A stretch of 64,000 nucleotides of DNA, taken from contig JBBQTB010000027.1 of NCBI GenBank assembly GCA_038213375.1, positions 1 through 64,000 of the forward strand, given 5' to 3'. The DNA comes from JAAUTT01 sp038213375. GTDB lineage: Bacteria > Bacteroidota > Bacteroidia > Bacteroidales > JAAUTT01. The notes beneath the pieces were generated by a model that did no database searches, was not told where the DNA came from, and saw only the letters and a program-made list of their open reading frames with translations. Every line of letters begins with the position of its first letter. The first letter of the stretch is position 1. The translations under genes were made by a program, and so were the position numbers. Shown in pieces: positions 25,995 to 34,956 of this stretch.

Positions 25995-27608
25995 ATGATT
26001 ACAGTTACAGGTTTGGAAATTCAGTTTGGTAAAAAGCCACTATTTCAGGATGTTAATTTAAAGTTTACCCCCGGGAATTGCTATGGAATTATTGGGGCAA
26101 ATGGCGCCGGTAAATCCACATTTTTAAAAATACTTAGTGGAGAGCTTGATCCTGCTAAAGGGTCTATTATTCTTGGCAAAGGCGAACGTCTTTCGGTTCT
26201 CAGACAAAACCACTTTGAGTTTGACGATTACACGGTACTTCACACTGTATTAATGGGTCACAACGTGCTATTGAAAGTAATGGAAGAGCGCGAAGCAATC
26301 TATTCAAAAGTTGATTTTAGCGATGAAGACGGTCTTCGCGTATCGGAACTTGAAGAACAATTTGCCGAAATGGACGGATGGAATGCCGAAAGCGACGCAG
26401 CCGATTTATTAAGTGGATTGGGTATCAAGGAAGATCTTCATCATAAAAAAATGAAGGAATTGAGTGGTAAGGAAAAAGTTCGGGTGCTGCTTGCTCAGGC
26501 ATTGTTTGGAAAGCCTGATAATCTTTTGCTTGACGAACCTACTAACGACCTTGACCTTGAAACTGTTAACTGGCTAGAAAACTATCTTTCGAATTTCGAA
26601 AATACAGTATTGGTTGTTTCACACGACAGGCATTTTCTGGACTCCATATCGACAAATACCGTTGATATTGATTACGGACGAATCGAACTCTTTGCCGGAA
26701 ACTATAGTTATTGGTATGAATCGAGCCAATTGGCGCTTCGCCAGCTACAAACACAAAATAAAAAGGCTGAGGAACGAAAAAAGGAACTCCTCGAGTTTAT
26801 TGCACGTTTTAGTGCTAATGTTGCCAAATCGAAGCAAACAACTAGTCGTAAAAAGATGCTTGTGAAGCTCAATTACGAAGAAATTAAACCCTCAACACGA
26901 AAATATCCGGGAATTATATTTACGCCTGACCGTGAAGCTGGCAACCGAATCCTTGAAGTAAAAGACTTAAGCAAAACAGTTGATGGCGTATTACTTTTTA
27001 AAAATGTAAATTTTACCATTGAAAAGGGTGATAAGGTAGTATTTATATCCCAGGACCCCAGAGCAATGACAGCTTTATTTGAAATAATTAACGGCCACAG
27101 TAAACCTGATCATGGATCGTTTGAATGGGGCATTACCATTACTCATGCTTATTTGCCCCTGGATAATTCCGAATTTTTTAAAACAAATAAAGCTTTAATT
27201 GACTGGCTTGCTCAATATTCCAGCGACAGTAGCGAAATATATCTTCGTGGGTTTCTCGGAAAGATGCTTTTCTCTGGCGAAGATGTTTACAAAAAGGCAA
27301 ATGTATTGTCGGGCGGAGAGAAAATTCGCTGCATGATTTCGCGGATGATGCTTAACGATGCAAACACCTTGATTTTAGACTCACCTACCAATCACCTTGA
27401 CCTCGAATCCATACAGGCATTTAATAATTGTTTGACCCGTTATCCGGGTATTGTGCTGATGTCGTCACATGACCGTGAGTTTATTCAAACCGTTTGCACC
27501 CGAGTAATCGAACTTACACCCAAAGGCATTATCGATAAACAAATGGAATATGACGATTATGTATCGGACGAGGTTTTGAAAGTGCAAAGGGAAAAAATGT
27601 ACCGGTAA
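25995..27608 (+). CDS. ABC-F family ATPase with a degenerate second nucleotide-binding domain
   Basis: A 537-residue twin-cassette ABC-F protein without membrane segments; relatives act on the ribosome. Domain 1 has Walker A GANGAGKST near 35-43 and Walker B LLLDEPTNDLD; its signature reads LSGKEK. In domain 2 the place of Walker A reads VVFISQDPRAMTALFEII, without a GxGKS/T loop, and Walker B reads LILDSPTNHLD, so the catalytic glutamate is serine; the signature LSGGEK is kept. The inter-domain linker (residues about 245-300) is charged. It resembles the YbiT-type branch. It is monocistronic, divergent from yjbQ. Confidence 0.9.
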   Translation: MITVTGLEIQFGKKPLFQDVNLKFTPGNCYGIIGANGAGKSTFLKILSGELDPAKGSIILGKGERLSVLRQNHFEFDDYTVLHTVLMGHNVLLKVMEEREAIYSKVDFSDEDGLRVSELEEQFAEMDGWNAESDAADLLSGLGIKEDLHHKKMKELSGKEKVRVLLAQALFGKPDNLLLDEPTNDLDLETVNWLENYLSNFENTVLVVSHDRHFLDSISTNTVDIDYGRIELFAGNYSYWYESSQLALRQLQTQNKKAEERKKELLEFIARFSANVAKSKQTTSRKKMLVKLNYEEIKPSTRKYPGIIFTPDREAGNRILEVKDLSKTVDGVLLFKNVNFTIEKGDKVVFISQDPRAMTALFEIINGHSKPDHGSFEWGITITHAYLPLDNSEFFKTNKALIDWLAQYSSDSSEIYLRGFLGKMLFSGEDVYKKANVLSGGEKIRCMISRMMLNDANTLILDSPTNHLDLESIQAFNNCLTRYPGIVLMSSHDREFIQTVCTRVIELTPKGIIDKQMEYDDYVSDEVLKVQREKMYR

Positions 27609-27689
27609 AATTTATAATTTGCAAATTTTAGATTGGGGAGTTTGTGGTAGTCAGGTAATTACTTCTGCGCTAATACTCTCCCAATTTTC

Positions 27690-28529
27690 TTATTCACCTT
27701 CAACTAATCTCGTTCCGTCCGCCTCAAGAATCACTAATCCTTTTTTGTACAATGCTCCGATGGAATTTTTGTATGCTTTTTTACTGACGCTAAAGAGCTG
27801 ATATATTAAATCGGGGGAACTTTTGTCGGTTACGGACATAAAACCATTATTTATTTTAAGGTATTCGAGGATGCGATGGGAAATTCCATCAATTTTGTCA
27901 TAGCCCGGTTTTTGAAGACAAACATCAATCTTATCATCTTCACGTACATTCTTAATAAAACCTTTAAGTTTTAGTCCTCGCTTAAGAGGTTGAAAAACAT
28001 CGTTATGAAAAAGCATACCCCAATGCATTCCATTAATAATCGTTTTAAACCCTAGTTCTGTTTCGTTGCATATAATAAGGTCAACCTCCTGCCCTATTGA
28101 ATATTCAGGAGGCAAATTGTCAAGAAACGAATCGAGCTTTGCCGATGCTGCAATACGCTTGCTAATTTTATCGAGATACACTTTCACCATATACCAGCGA
28201 CCTTCTTCCATTTTTTGCTTTTGCTGATTGTAAGGGACGAGTAGATCCTTAGGTAAGCCCCAATCGAGGAATGCACCAATTTGGTTTACCGAAGTCACTT
28301 TAAGTAATACAAAATCATCTACCATAGCATAAGGAGTTTCTGTAGTAGCAAGTAGCCGGTCTTCTGAGTCAAGATAAAGAAACACATCTACCATTTCTTC
28401 AATAAGCAAACCTTTGGGAATATACCGAGTGGGCATTAAAATTTCACCTAGTTCTTCTCCATCCAAATACATACCAAAATCGAGCTGTTTCACAACCCTC
28501 ATTTTATTCATTTTACCTATCTCAACCAT
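27690..28529 (-). CDS. CvfB-like S1 RNA-binding protein
   Basis: A 279-residue protein of the CvfB/YitL family: tandem S1-like OB folds (the second begins VTSVNQIGAFLDWGLPKDLL near 95-115) followed by a C-terminal winged helix (about 220-275, GISHRILEYLKINNGFMSV and KAYKNSIGALYKKGLV). CvfB binds RNA and affects virulence gene expression in Staphylococcus. It is convergent with the ABC-F gene. The start ATG at 28527-28529 gives the expected N-terminus. Confidence 0.9.
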   Translation of the reverse strand: MVEIGKMNKMRVVKQLDFGMYLDGEELGEILMPTRYIPKGLLIEEMVDVFLYLDSEDRLLATTETPYAMVDDFVLLKVTSVNQIGAFLDWGLPKDLLVPYNQQKQKMEEGRWYMVKVYLDKISKRIAASAKLDSFLDNLPPEYSIGQEVDLIICNETELGFKTIINGMHWGMLFHNDVFQPLKRGLKLKGFIKNVREDDKIDVCLQKPGYDKIDGISHRILEYLKINNGFMSVTDKSSPDLIYQLFSVSKKAYKNSIGALYKKGLVILEADGTRLVEGE

Positions 28530-28710
28530 GTTTTTTTTATACTTTAAATCAGGTTACGAAGTTACAAGATTGAGACGAGAATCTAACATATCCCTGTGGT
28601 ACAATCTTACAAAAAACCTTATATAACCATTTGGACATTGTCTCAAAAGCACTTATTTTTAATCCTAAATCGTGTTAAACTTTTTATTTTTGAATATAAA
28701 AGGATAAACT

Positions 28711-29337
28711 ATGGACATTCAACGCAAAAATATAGTTAAAGAAAAAAATTCCAGTAAAACCGAACACAACGATTTGCAGGTTCTATCTTTCGAATTACCT
28801 AAAACGTGGGAAAAGTGGCTTGAACAAAATCATGCTGTTTCTAATGGCATTTGGCTGAGGTTTTATAAAAAAGGATCAGGCATTGACACCATTTCTTACA
28901 ACGAGGCTTTAGATGAAGCCTTATGTTTTGGCTGGATTGATAGTCAATTAAAAAAGTATGATGAAAGTTCTTATCTTCAAAAATTTACACCACGACGTTC
29001 GAAAAGTATGTGGTCCCGGCGGAACATTGAGCATGTTGGACGTCTTGAAAAAGAAGGAAGAATGAGACCTTCAGGATTAAAAGAAGCTGAAGCCGCAAAA
29101 TCCGATGGCAGATGGGAAAGAGCTTATGACTCACCTGGAAAAATGACTATTCCGGATGATTTTCTCAATGATCTTTCAAAAAATAAACAGGCTGTTTCTT
29201 TTTTTGAGACCTTAAACAAAGCAAACAAGTATTCCATTGTGTGGAGATTGCAAACAGCAAAAAATATTGAAATAAGAGAAAAACGTAAAAAAGCAATTCT
29301 TGACATGCTTGAACAAGGAAAAAAATTTCATGATTAA
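28711..29337 (+). CDS. YdeI/OmpD-associated family protein
   Basis: A 208-residue cytoplasmic protein of the YdeI family. It has the typical block of WLEQNHAVSNGIWLRFYKK, EALDEALCFGWIDSQLKKYD and FTPRRSKSMWSRRNIEHV, followed by a helical C-terminus with the repeated aromatic/basic motif. Family members have been linked to bacteriocin or peptide resistance, but the molecular role is not known. It is a single gene with AT-rich flanks. Confidence 0.88.
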   Translation: MDIQRKNIVKEKNSSKTEHNDLQVLSFELPKTWEKWLEQNHAVSNGIWLRFYKKGSGIDTISYNEALDEALCFGWIDSQLKKYDESSYLQKFTPRRSKSMWSRRNIEHVGRLEKEGRMRPSGLKEAEAAKSDGRWERAYDSPGKMTIPDDFLNDLSKNKQAVSFFETLNKANKYSIVWRLQTAKNIEIREKRKKAILDMLEQGKKFHD

Positions 29338-29531
29338 TAGTAAATAAGTGCAGCTCATTACAAAACCTGAATTAGAAATAATTGCTTATCCTCCATTTGG
29401 TCGATAACCAAAAAGAAACTATTTTTATAAACAAAACATAAAATTAAGAAGCTTACCAACCCAATTTCTATTTCCCAGAGCGAGTAATTTGGATTATCGG
29501 AAGCAGCATTAATTATAACACAATAAGCACT

Positions 29532-30296
29532 ATGGAAAACAAAACTGAAAAGATTGCAATTTTAGTTGACGGTGACAATGCACAAGCAAAATTACTTAAA
29601 GCTATACTTGAAGAAGTTTCTAAATACGGAAAAGTTACCGTTCGCAGAATATATGGAGATTGGACCGTTCCACATATGAATAGCTGGAAAGACATATTAA
29701 ATGACCTGTCATTTAACCCAATACAAAAATTTTCGTACACAACAGGTAAAAATTCCACTGATAGCTCGCTGATCATTGACGCAATGGATATTTTGCACGA
29801 CAAAATTGTTGATGGATTTTGTATTGTTTCCAGTGATAGTGACTATACCGGCCTTGCCAAAAGGATTAGAGAAGAAGGAATTTTTGTTATGGGAATTGGA
29901 GTAAAGAAAACACCCAAAGCATTTGTTCAATCCTGCGAAATATTTACATTTTGTGAAAATATTTCTCCAGATTTGGTCACGCCTGTGCCTAAAGAAACAA
30001 CTACTAAATCTGCGCCTAAAGGCAAAAAATCGAGTTTTCCCAACCTTGATCTGGATTTAATTAATAAGGCCTATGAAATGTCAATTAGTGAGGGAAATGA
30101 AACACATATCTCCAACATTGGGATTAATTTACGAAAAATTGAGCCGAGTTTTGACGCACGCGCTTTTGGATTTAAAAATTTGACGCAGTTATTCTCAAGT
30201 TTAAAAAATTTCGAAATCATTAATAATGAAAATGGTGGCTTAAACCATCCATTGGTAAAGAAAAAAAACACAACGATTCATCGGAAAGTGACATAA
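29532..30296 (+). CDS. NYN-domain nuclease-like protein with OST-HTH/LOTUS domain
   Basis: A 254-residue protein. Residues 1-145 form a LabA-like NYN (PIN-fold) domain with AILVDGDNAQAK at 9-20 (Asp13, Asp15) and IVSSDSDYTGLAKRIRE near 98-114, matching the acidic metal site of this RNase fold. Residues about 170-245 form an OST-HTH/LOTUS domain (INKAYEMSISEGNETHIS, then FDARAFGFKNLTQLFSSL), which binds RNA in other proteins. The function is probably RNA turnover, but no target is known. Confidence 0.88.
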   Translation: MENKTEKIAILVDGDNAQAKLLKAILEEVSKYGKVTVRRIYGDWTVPHMNSWKDILNDLSFNPIQKFSYTTGKNSTDSSLIIDAMDILHDKIVDGFCIVSSDSDYTGLAKRIREEGIFVMGIGVKKTPKAFVQSCEIFTFCENISPDLVTPVPKETTTKSAPKGKKSSFPNLDLDLINKAYEMSISEGNETHISNIGINLRKIEPSFDARAFGFKNLTQLFSSLKNFEIINNENGGLNHPLVKKKNTTIHRKVT

Positions 30297-30311
30297 GGCA
30301 TGGTGCCTTAT
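30293..30311. terminator. hairpin at the end of the NYN gene
   Basis: ATAAGGCA and TGCCTTAT form a perfect 8-pair stem around TGG, overlapping the NYN stop codon. It lies between convergent genes and could serve both. A T-run is weak, so termination is inferred. Confidence 0.5.
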
Positions 30312-30317
30312 ATGCAT

Positions 30318-30515
30318 CTACGGCACCATCTTAACCGATTTATTTTCTATCATATCATGTAACTGACTTAACAAAGCTTGTTCATGAGGGTCAATAAAAC
30401 AATCCTTTGCAGCCTGATGCTGTATCATATCATATTCTCGTCTTGTAATTCTATGGTCTTCAATAACCTTCTCTATCATTTCCCGCAATTTTCCTGCGCT
30501 TTCACTCACATTCAT
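30318..30515 (-). CDS. small helical protein of unknown function
   Basis: A 65-residue acidic/basic mixed protein predicted to be helical (SESAGKLREMIEKVIEDHRI, then HEQALLSQLHDMIENKSVK). It has no signal peptide, cysteine motif or membrane segment. I recognise no family. It is convergent with the NYN gene with a hairpin between. Confidence 0.6.
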   Translation of the reverse strand: MNVSESAGKLREMIEKVIEDHRITRREYDMIQHQAAKDCFIDPHEQALLSQLHDMIENKSVKMVP

Positions 30516-30587
30516 AATTGGTTAATTTTAAAGTTTATATTGTAAACAATTGAGGATTCAAAAAGACAAAAATGTTAAAATCAATCA

Positions 30588-30995
30588 TTAATCCTGTTTT
30601 TCATAAATAAATTGCTCATTAATAATTAATTTACCATTAATATCATAAGTCCATTTTTCAACCAGCAGTTGACCGATGTACCGATAGTCAGAGCGGGTGT
30701 TGATACTACCTTTTTTATCGAGATTGAATTCACGGGTAAGCTGATCCTTATTATATTCAAAAGCTTTGTGGTGAATAATATTTCCACTTTTATTGAAAAA
30801 AACTTCTTCAACGCGATTTCCTTTCCGGTCAAACCGAAGTTCTTCTTTTTTATACTTAAATTCTTTAAACAATTGTTTTTCAGTAACCCAAACTACCTGA
30901 GTTTTTATATTTTCATCGGTCATTATTTGTTTTTCCTGCGATAAAGATATTTGACAAATGCAGATCAAAAGACTAATGACAAAAGAATTCTTCAT
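30588..30995 (-). CDS. secreted protein with short repeat-like strands
   Basis: A 135-residue protein with a signal peptide (MKNSFVISLLICICQISLSQ). The mature part repeats a short motif of the type FDRKGNRVEEVFF, FNKSGNIIHHKAFEY, LDKKGSINTRSDYRY and YDINGKLIINEQFIY, i.e. four strands with a central [KN]G turn about every 20-25 residues, similar in style to MORN/YD-like repeats. I chose the ATG that starts the signal peptide; another ATG four codons upstream (31007) is possible. Function unknown. Confidence 0.65.
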   Translation of the reverse strand: MKNSFVISLLICICQISLSQEKQIMTDENIKTQVVWVTEKQLFKEFKYKKEELRFDRKGNRVEEVFFNKSGNIIHHKAFEYNKDQLTREFNLDKKGSINTRSDYRYIGQLLVEKWTYDINGKLIINEQFIYEKQD

Positions 30996-31208
30996 AATAG
31001 TATGCATAATATAGTCTTAATTATCAAGGCGTAAGTATATATTTATTTTTCAGAAAACACCTTTTCTCCTACCCTACATCCTTACTTTCATATTTATTTT
31101 AATTTCTCCTTACTGAGAAAAAGGAATTTACATTTAGTGTTTATTATATCAAAAATACTACTTTCGCATATATGGTAAAAGAAAACCACCTATTAAAAAC
31201 GACTAATA

Positions 31209-31370
31209 ATGAAAAAATATAAATGCACCGTTTGCGGTTATATATACGATCCAATTGAGGGCGATCCCGATAGTGGTATTGACCCTGGAACTCTGTTTGA
31301 AGATATTCCGGAAGATTGGATATGTCCCATATGTGGGGTTAGAAAACAGGATTTTGAACCTGTGGAGTAG
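31209..31370 (+). CDS. rubredoxin
   Basis: A 53-residue rubredoxin, a one-iron electron carrier. The iron ligands form two CxxC motifs: YKCTVCGYIYDP near residues 6-9 and WICPICGV near 39-42. The conserved DPIEGDPDSGIDPGT and FEDIPEDW loops lie between. It usually passes electrons to peroxide- or superoxide-reducing proteins, and so hints at protection of an anaerobic metabolism from oxygen. It is monocistronic, convergent with pepD. Confidence 0.97.
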   Translation: MKKYKCTVCGYIYDPIEGDPDSGIDPGTLFEDIPEDWICPICGVRKQDFEPVE

Positions 31371-31416
31371 AAATAAATAGTTAGATGTTGAAATTGAGAA
31401 GGAATCCATCTAAATT

Positions 31417-32865
31417 CTAACTACTAACAATTGTTACAAGCAATCTCCAAAACTTTTCCACTGAGGGAATGTATAATCGTTCGTCTGGTGAATGAACCCC
31501 TCTCAGCGTTGGTCCGAAGGAAATCATGTCCAATCCCGGTGATTTTTCGAGGAATAACCCACATTCCAGTCCGGCGTGGATGGCTTTTACTTTTGGTTTG
31601 GTGTTGAATACCTTGTAATAGATTTCGGCGGTCTTTGCCAGAATTTTCGAATTCAAATCGGGTGTCCATCCCGGATAACCGTTGGAATGTTCAATATACG
31701 CGCCTGCTAAGGAAAATATCCGTGCAACTTTCGAAGATAAGTCAGTTTTTGCCGAATCAACGGAACTGCGTTGGCTGGTGGTTATGAGCACTTGCTTTTT
31801 ATCAATAAATTTAATCGATGCAAGGTTGGTTGATGTCTCTACTAATCCGGCGATATCTTTGCTCCACGCAATTACTCCATGCGGGCAATCGAGCAATGAC
31901 TTTATAAGTTGATTCTGAAACTCAGGTTCAAGTTGGAATTCAGGAGTTGGAATCTCATCAAAGTTGATAGATAAACCGGTATCAATTGCGGAGAATTCAT
32001 CGGCTTTTTTTTCAATAAACTCATGAATAAGAGAATAAAACTGAATTTTTTTATTTTGATCAATGATAATGGTTGCAAAAGCTTCACGCGGAATGGCGTT
32101 TTTGAGATTCCCCCCGTCAAACCGGTTAAGCTTAGCACCAAGGTATGTTGTAACTTCCCATATCAATTGGGTCATTATTTTCACAGCATTACCACGGCCT
32201 TTATGTATCTCATCACCCGAATGCCCTCCCTGAAGTCCGGTAACACTCACCAAAAAAGCCTTCTGATTTTCTTCAACAAATTGATATGTAAAGTCGAAAA
32301 CAGCTCTGGTGTCTATTCCTCCGGCACAACCGATAAAAAGTTCACCCTCGTCTTCCGAATCGAGGTTAATGAGTGTATTGCCGGTAAAAAAATCTTTCTG
32401 AAGCTCAAAAGCTCCCGTTAATCCTGTTTCTTCATCAACCGTAAATAAGCATTCGAGGGGACCATGATGTAATGATTTATCGGCCATAACAGCCATCATA
32501 GCAGCCATGCCAATACCATCATCGGCGCCAAGCGTGGTTCCCATGGCTTTAACCCATTCGCCATCGATATATGGTTTTATCGGATCAGTTAAAAAATCAT
32601 GGTTATAGTCGGAGTTTTTTTCGCAAACCATATCAACATGACTCTGCAAAACTATTAACGGGGAAGTATCTTTTCCGGGCGATGCGGGTTTGTAAATTAA
32701 TAAATTTCCAATTGCATCTTTTTTATACTCCAGATTGTGCTTTAATGCAAAATTAATCAGATATTCAACTATTAGTTCTTCATGTTTGGATGACCTGGGA
32801 ATTTGGGTAATTTCTTCGAAGTATTTCCAAATCAACGGAGGATGCAAGTTATATAACAGAGCCAT
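31417..32865 (-). CDS. pepD: aminoacyl-histidine dipeptidase (Xaa-His dipeptidase)
   Basis: A 482-residue M20-family metallopeptidase that cleaves dipeptides with a C-terminal His such as carnosine. The dizinc site residues appear in LQSHVDMVCEKN near 77-88, the bridging Asp in GADDGIGMAAMM and the catalytic Glu pair in VDEETGLTGAFEL near 150. A dimerisation lid domain and a second conserved segment (HAGLECGLFLEKSPGLDMIS) follow. It is cytoplasmic, without a signal peptide. It stands alone, divergent from the cysQ gene. Confidence 0.95.
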   Translation of the reverse strand: MALLYNLHPPLIWKYFEEITQIPRSSKHEELIVEYLINFALKHNLEYKKDAIGNLLIYKPASPGKDTSPLIVLQSHVDMVCEKNSDYNHDFLTDPIKPYIDGEWVKAMGTTLGADDGIGMAAMMAVMADKSLHHGPLECLFTVDEETGLTGAFELQKDFFTGNTLINLDSEDEGELFIGCAGGIDTRAVFDFTYQFVEENQKAFLVSVTGLQGGHSGDEIHKGRGNAVKIMTQLIWEVTTYLGAKLNRFDGGNLKNAIPREAFATIIIDQNKKIQFYSLIHEFIEKKADEFSAIDTGLSINFDEIPTPEFQLEPEFQNQLIKSLLDCPHGVIAWSKDIAGLVETSTNLASIKFIDKKQVLITTSQRSSVDSAKTDLSSKVARIFSLAGAYIEHSNGYPGWTPDLNSKILAKTAEIYYKVFNTKPKVKAIHAGLECGLFLEKSPGLDMISFGPTLRGVHSPDERLYIPSVEKFWRLLVTIVSS

Positions 32866-32983
32866 AGTAATTTAATAAAAAAGTAGTTAATAATCAGTAG
32901 TATTGTAGTTTCTAAAGCACCGCAAATTAATTAATATTTTGTATTTTGTTTCACAAAAATGAAATATTGTACTCCATAAAATT

Positions 32984-33805
32984 ATGAATATTAAACAACT
33001 TTTTGAATTAGCGTTTGAAGCTATTTGCATGGCAAGTGATAAAGTTTTGGAAATATACGAAGCAGACCAACTTTCCATTAGCTATAAAGCTGATGAATCG
33101 CCAGTTACGCAGGCTGATATTGCTTCATCGGAAATTATTTGTAAAATTCTTGAGAAGTCGGGTTTACCTGTTATTTGTGAAGAAATAACCGAAATAACCT
33201 ACTCAAAGCGTAAATCGTTATTATATTTTTGGTTGGTTGATCCGCTTGATGGTACAAAAGAATTTATCAGCAGAAATGGCGAATTTACTGTCAACATTGC
33301 TCTCATTGAAAATAACAAACCAATACTTGGATTGATAGCAATACCTACCCAAAATCAACTTTATTTTGGAGGAATTGATTTGAATGCTTACCGGATTAAT
33401 CTATCAAACAGGAGTAATTTTGACTTTGAAACTGCAATAATTTCAGCCTTTGTTTTGAACGTTTCAAAGAAACCTGATAGGATAAGAATTGTAGTAAGTC
33501 GTTCGCATTTAGACGATAAAACAAAAGAATTTATCTTCAAACTAAAAAGCGCTTATCCAAACATCGAAACTATTTCAGCAGGAAGTGCTTTGAAATTCTG
33601 CCAGATAGCTGAAGGTAAAGCAGAAATATACTTACGTTTTTCTCCAACGATGGAATGGGATACAGCAGCAGGTCAAGCCATTGTGGAAGCATCTGGGGCA
33701 TTTATGGTAAGTTTACCCGACTATGAATGTTTTCAGTACAACAAACCCGTTCTACGAAATGGAGGTTTTCTGGTAACATCTCTGCCGGAACTTCTTATAC
33801 ATTAA
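32984..33805 (+). CDS. cysQ: 3'(2'),5'-bisphosphate nucleotidase
   Basis: A 273-residue member of the inositol-monophosphatase superfamily. The metal-binding signature VDPLDGTKEFISRNGEFTVN near 85-105 and EWDTAAGQAIVEASG near 225-240 are the two family patterns; the Glu-Glu of CEEITE supplies further ligands. It removes the 3'-phosphate of PAP, a by-product of sulfate activation or acyl-carrier protein modification. It ends in a 4-base convergent overlap with the permease gene. No other sulfate-assimilation genes lie in the window. Confidence 0.93.
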   Translation: MNIKQLFELAFEAICMASDKVLEIYEADQLSISYKADESPVTQADIASSEIICKILEKSGLPVICEEITEITYSKRKSLLYFWLVDPLDGTKEFISRNGEFTVNIALIENNKPILGLIAIPTQNQLYFGGIDLNAYRINLSNRSNFDFETAIISAFVLNVSKKPDRIRIVVSRSHLDDKTKEFIFKLKSAYPNIETISAGSALKFCQIAEGKAEIYLRFSPTMEWDTAAGQAIVEASGAFMVSLPDYECFQYNKPVLRNGGFLVTSLPELLIH

Positions 33806-34884
33806 TAAAGCCGCACTCTGGGATCCAGCAAGGAATAAACAATATCTACCAAAAAGTTAATCACAATAAAAATGACAGAGATTACCAGCACACAACCCAG
33901 AACCAAAGGCAAATCGTAATTGGTTAATGCATCAACTATCACATAGCCAAGGCCTTTCCACGCAAAGATATATTCAACAAAAACCACACCTGCCATCATT
34001 GAGGCAAACCATCCTGAAATTGCCGTAATAACAGGATTTAGAGCATTTTTTAGCGCATGTTTAAAGATGACTGCCGATTCGGATATGCCTTTTGCCCTGG
34101 CTGTGCGGATATAATCCTGAGTAAGAACCTCGAGCATCGAGTTTCGCGTTAATTGTATAAAAACAGCTAATGGACGGATGCCTAATGTAAAAACAGGTAA
34201 TATCAGGTTTTTCCATTCATAGTGTATTCCTTCACCAAAATCGTCCATCACAATAAGGTTTCCTGTAAGATTCAAATGAGTGTATCGTGCGAGCACAAAA
34301 GCAAAAATCCACCCACAGAGAATGGCTGCGAAAAATGAAGGGAGCGACATGCCAAGTGAGGATATCACCATGGAAATACGATCGTACCATGAATCTTTAT
34401 ATAAGGCTGACAAAATTCCTAACATAATTCCTGCAAATGCAGCAAACAAAATGGCAGAAACAGCCAGAAGTAATGTATTTGGTAACGTTTCCGTAATAAT
34501 ATCAGAAACATTTTTTTTGCTTTGGTAACTTCGGCGCAAATACGGTTTTTTAAGAATCACATTCATATGAGATCCTAATTTTACAATGCTTACGTAAGGA
34601 GAATAAATGTGATTGTCAAGATAAAAGTAATGCGACTTCTTTTCTGTTTCGTGAACTGATATAGGAGAGAGATCGTTGATATATTTCAAGTATTGTTGCC
34701 ACTTGGGTTTGTCGAGTCCCAAATCCTGATGAATGGCCATGATAGAAGCAGAATCGGCACGCTGACCAAGTATCATTCTGGCAGGATCGCCTGGTAACAC
34801 ATTGAACATAAAGAATATCAATGATACAACACCAAGTAAAATAAGGATACTGTATAATAATTTTCTGATGATAAAACTGAACAT
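33802..34884 (-). CDS. DppB-like ABC transporter permease (solitary)
   Basis: A 360-residue permease of the peptide/nickel type. It begins with the typical first helix (FIIRKLLYSILILLGVVSLI) and GDPAR signature, and has six or so membrane helices plus the EAA loop QDYIRTARAKGISESAVIF ahead of FKHALKNALNPVI, the contact with the ATPase. The extracytoplasmic segment after helix one is enlarged (about residues 65-125). DppB-type proteins need a DppC partner, ATPases and a binding protein. None is adjacent: the neighbours are cysQ and a DoxX-type gene, so its partners must be encoded elsewhere. Confidence 0.88.
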   Translation of the reverse strand: MFSFIIRKLLYSILILLGVVSLIFFMFNVLPGDPARMILGQRADSASIMAIHQDLGLDKPKWQQYLKYINDLSPISVHETEKKSHYFYLDNHIYSPYVSIVKLGSHMNVILKKPYLRRSYQSKKNVSDIITETLPNTLLLAVSAILFAAFAGIMLGILSALYKDSWYDRISMVISSLGMSLPSFFAAILCGWIFAFVLARYTHLNLTGNLIVMDDFGEGIHYEWKNLILPVFTLGIRPLAVFIQLTRNSMLEVLTQDYIRTARAKGISESAVIFKHALKNALNPVITAISGWFASMMAGVVFVEYIFAWKGLGYVIVDALTNYDLPLVLGCVLVISVIFIVINFLVDIVYSLLDPRVRLY

Positions 34885-34956
34885 GCTTTTTTATGATTCA
34901 AAAATTCAAAAATTCTACCTTCAATATGGGGTAATAGGTGTTCGCGTGCGACTAAT

